Positions 62,137 through 64,000 of a DNA stretch of 64,000 bases are shown here, piece by piece. A program made the translations under genes and the position numbers. The notes under the pieces were generated by a model. That model did not search any database, was not told where the DNA came from, and was given only the letters and a program-made list of their open reading frames with translations. Where the stretch lies: positions 1-64,000 of the forward strand of contig JAKSTN010000010.1 of the NCBI GenBank assembly GCA_024402535.1. The letters run 5' to 3'. Every line of letters begins with the position of its first letter. The stretch's first letter is position 1. Source of the stretch: Treponema sp. Its GTDB lineage: Bacteria > Spirochaetota > Spirochaetia > Treponematales > Treponemataceae.

Positions 62137-62739
62137 ATGAATAATACAAAACAGGAAATATTAGACACCGCACTGGATTTATTCTCAAAAAAAGGCTTTT
62201 CTGCCGTTTCCATTCGGGATATTTGTGCCGTAGTAAAAATAAAAGAAAGCACCATTTACTATCACGTTAAAAATAAAGAAGCCATTCTTGATGAACTTCT
62301 GACTGAATTCGAAACCAGGTCCGAAGCACTTATTGCGAAAATGTATTCCGGTCTTTCAAATCTTTCTTCAGCTAAAAACGCCGGCGAAGACCTGTTTTCG
62401 AAAATCATAGATAACTATGTAGACAATTATCTGGCTGATTCTTTCTGCAACAAAGTAATCCGCATTTTATTTATTGATCAGCTGAATAATCCAAAAGTGG
62501 AAAAACTTTATTCATATTGGCTTTTCGAAAAACCGCTGGAAATTCAGACTTTTGCAGTAACAATGTTCAAAGACAAAGGATTGATTCCCTGCGAAGATCC
62601 GTCCTTTATTGCAGAAAAATTTTACGCCCCAATATTCTTCTTGATGACCCGCTGGCTTCTTTCCGGGGAACTTACAGAAGAAAAAATAGAAAACTTTAAA
62701 AAATCAGTTTACAGACATTGTGGAGAGTTTATTAAATGA
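62137..62739 (+). CDS. TetR family transcriptional regulator
   Basis: A 200-residue TetR/AcrR repressor: KQEILDTALDLFSKKGFSAVSIRDICAVVKIKESTIYYHVKNKEAIL is the N-terminal helix-turn-helix, and the rest is an all-helical ligand domain of unknown specificity. The ATG at 62137 is preferred because an earlier one at 62104 would lie upstream of the promoter's -10 box. The mRNA leader is then only about 13 bases. It overlaps the next gene by 4 bp. Confidence 0.9.
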   Translation: MNNTKQEILDTALDLFSKKGFSAVSIRDICAVVKIKESTIYYHVKNKEAILDELLTEFETRSEALIAKMYSGLSNLSSAKNAGEDLFSKIIDNYVDNYLADSFCNKVIRILFIDQLNNPKVEKLYSYWLFEKPLEIQTFAVTMFKDKGLIPCEDPSFIAEKFYAPIFFLMTRWLLSGELTEEKIENFKKSVYRHCGEFIK

Positions 62740-63686
62740 AAAGAATCATTTTTACAGCAGGAGTGATTATGTCATTTCTCAGTTTGTTCAGCTGCAGCAG
62801 TATTCCTGAGAAAGAAGTGACTGTTGAAACCCGTACATTAATCATCAATGCTGATGACTTATGCCAAGACAGACAAACCAATGAAGCCATAATCAAATGC
62901 TACAAAGCAGGCTTAGTCACTTCAACTACAGCTTATGTAAATCAGCCGGAATCAATCAAATTATTAAAAGAAGTTCATGAAGAATATCCGGACTTCCCAA
63001 TTGGCATTCATCTGAATATGACATTCGGAAAACCTGTCCTTCCTCCAGAAGAAGTTCCTACCCTTGTAAACAAAAAAAACGGCGAGTTCTGGAATGAAGA
63101 CCAGATTCTTACTCATATTGCTGATATAAAATATGAAGATGTAGAAAAAGAAATCCGGGCTCAGGTAAACCTTTTTCTGGAATCCGGAGTTCCTCTGGAT
63201 CATCTGGATTACCACCAGCACATGCTGGCTCTTTATACCCCATATCATCAGATTGTCCGGGACATTGCAGTTGAGCTGAATGTTCCAATCCGGAACCCTG
63301 TACCTGAAAGTGTATACAAAAAAATAAAAGTCAGCTCAGGCGGTGGTGATTCTGCTGCCATGTCCAAACTGATTATTTATGGAATGCTCCATCCTTTTAA
63401 ATCCATTCCTATGATGAAAAAAGTTGGAATTCCTGCTTTCATCGAACAGGAAAGAAAAACTCAGGAATGCGGCATAAAAACCCCTGACTGGTTTGTAGAT
63501 GTATTCTATGAAAACTCAACACCTGAAACCTTCCTTTCTATAATTGATCAATTACCAGGCGGTGTGTCAGAAATCATGTGCCACCCAGGCTCTTCTGAAA
63601 ATGAAATCCAGATTCTTACAGATCCAGAGATAAAGACAAAAGTCCTGGAAACCGGAATCCAGCTTACAAACTTCAAATCCTTGTAA
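62736..63686 (+). CDS. ChbG/YdjC-family carbohydrate deacetylase lipoprotein
   Basis: A 316-residue protein with lipobox LFSCSS. The YdjC-like fold shows the metal-binding Asp pair INADDLC, the His in PIGIHLNMTFGKPV, the LDYHQHMLAL histidines and a late MCHPGS. ChbG removes an acetyl group from chito-oligosaccharides; the lipid-anchored form here would act in the envelope. It is translationally coupled (ATGA) to the TetR gene, so that regulator may respond to an amino sugar or lipid. Confidence 0.85.
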   Translation: MKRIIFTAGVIMSFLSLFSCSSIPEKEVTVETRTLIINADDLCQDRQTNEAIIKCYKAGLVTSTTAYVNQPESIKLLKEVHEEYPDFPIGIHLNMTFGKPVLPPEEVPTLVNKKNGEFWNEDQILTHIADIKYEDVEKEIRAQVNLFLESGVPLDHLDYHQHMLALYTPYHQIVRDIAVELNVPIRNPVPESVYKKIKVSSGGGDSAAMSKLIIYGMLHPFKSIPMMKKVGIPAFIEQERKTQECGIKTPDWFVDVFYENSTPETFLSIIDQLPGGVSEIMCHPGSSENEIQILTDPEIKTKVLETGIQLTNFKSL

Positions 63687-63694
63687 AAAAAGAA

Positions 63695-63762
63695 CCCCCT
63701 GATATTGATATGTACCCTTTTTACTTTTGTCCAGTAAAAGGGTACATATCAATATCAGGGGG
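63695..63762. repeat. 27-bp perfect inverted repeat
   Basis: CCCCCTGATATTGATATG...CCCTTTT (63695-63721) is exactly complementary to AAAAGGG...CAGGGGG (63736-63762) around a 14-base spacer containing TTTTGTCCA. It separates two convergent genes. It is longer and more perfect than a normal terminator and may be a miniature mobile element or a bidirectional terminator. Confidence 0.85.
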
Positions 63763-63788
63763 TATTTCTATATTATTTTGCTACCTTA

Positions 63789-64000
63789 CTATTCAATTAT
63801 ATGAATAACTCTAACATAAGCTGAATGCCCATTATTTCCTTTATTTGCTTTTGAACAGTATGTATAATTTGAAGAAAATTTTACAACCCAGTTATATTCA
63901 TAATCCTGTGCCGAATAAGGAAGCTCACCACCAGATATATATTGAGACGAAGACCAATATTCTTTATCGTTAGCAGATGCATATTTCATCTGAGTTTTAC
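63789..64000 (-). CDS. 3' end of a DUF1566/FISUMP-like protein (partial)
   Basis: The frame stays open to the window edge, so only the last 70 residues are seen. YWSSSQYISGG, NWVVKFSSNYTYCSK and the terminal AYVRVIH match the C-terminal pattern of DUF1566 or Fibrobacter-type paralogous domains (YWSS...aw...F...vRcvR). These occur in many exported proteins of gut treponemes and Fibrobacter. The N-terminal part, including any signal peptide, is outside the window. Confidence 0.65.
   Translation of the reverse strand, partial: KTQMKYASANDKEYWSSSQYISGGELPYSAQDYEYNWVVKFSSNYTYCSKANKGNNGHSAYVRVIHIIE

Noticed and set aside
63695..63762. Integron attC site
   Set aside because: The long hairpin lacks GTTRRRY/RYYYAAC core sites and unpaired extrahelical bases; the pairing is perfect.

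Overview
The window looks like a chromosomal segment of a low-GC, double-membraned host-associated bacterium, most likely a spirochaete of the Treponema group. This is inference. It rests on A+T-rich codon use, many exported lipoproteins with loose spirochaete-like lipoboxes, a free-standing FliG C-terminal domain, giant lipoproteins with InlB-type repeats, and the overall gene mix. I found no tRNA, rRNA, CRISPR array or complete insertion sequence.

Layout. 0-4 kb: an Asp-box lipoprotein with an AraC-type regulator and a promoter/operator between them, then an acyl-CoA synthetase. 4-7 kb: a tight three-gene operon (WYL regulator plus two PD-(D/E)XK nuclease-like proteins), the best candidate for an undescribed defence-type system, followed by an orphan FliG-C gene. 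7-12 kb: pyridoxal phosphate synthesis (pdxST, divergent pdxR) and a PLP-dependent ornithine/lysine decarboxylase behind a long structured leader. 12-18 kb: AEC transporter, a decayed alcohol dehydrogenase, a small Cys-rich membrane protein, metY and cysK, MATE pump. 17.6-19.6 kb: XRE-regulated operon with its operators, and a membrane protein. 19.7-30 kb: Tet-like GTPase, thioredoxin-reductase-like protein, asnB with two terminator hairpins in its leader, a YczE-type membrane protein, an FMN-binding oxidase, a sulfatase-modifying-factor lipoprotein, hydroxyacid dehydrogenase, CPBP protease and phosphatases.

32.5-47.5 kb is a sulfur amino acid island: two Rrf2 regulators, M20 deacylase, larE, mnmA, two sets of metNI with metQ, two different 2-hydroxyacid dehydrogenases and an aminotransferase. 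Thirteen copies of a CCTA-N9-TAGG motif, usually in pairs, sit in the promoters of this island and of metY 20 kb away, which defines a probable Rrf2 regulon. One metQ promoter also carries a tiny leader ORF ending Met-Cys-Met-Cys-Cys-Cys, a probable cysteine-sensing attenuator. Together the genes could import methionine or its hydroxy/oxo analogues, interconvert them, and make cysteine and homocysteine from sulfide.

47.5-62 kb is a minus-strand run: three giant repeat lipoproteins, a beta-barrel protein, LacZ and a peptidase-C15-like protein. The first lipoprotein has a TGA exactly where the lipobox cysteine codon should be. 62-64 kb: an autoregulated TetR gene, a ChbG/YdjC-type lipoprotein, a 27-bp perfect inverted repeat, and the 3' end of a DUF1566-like gene running off the window.
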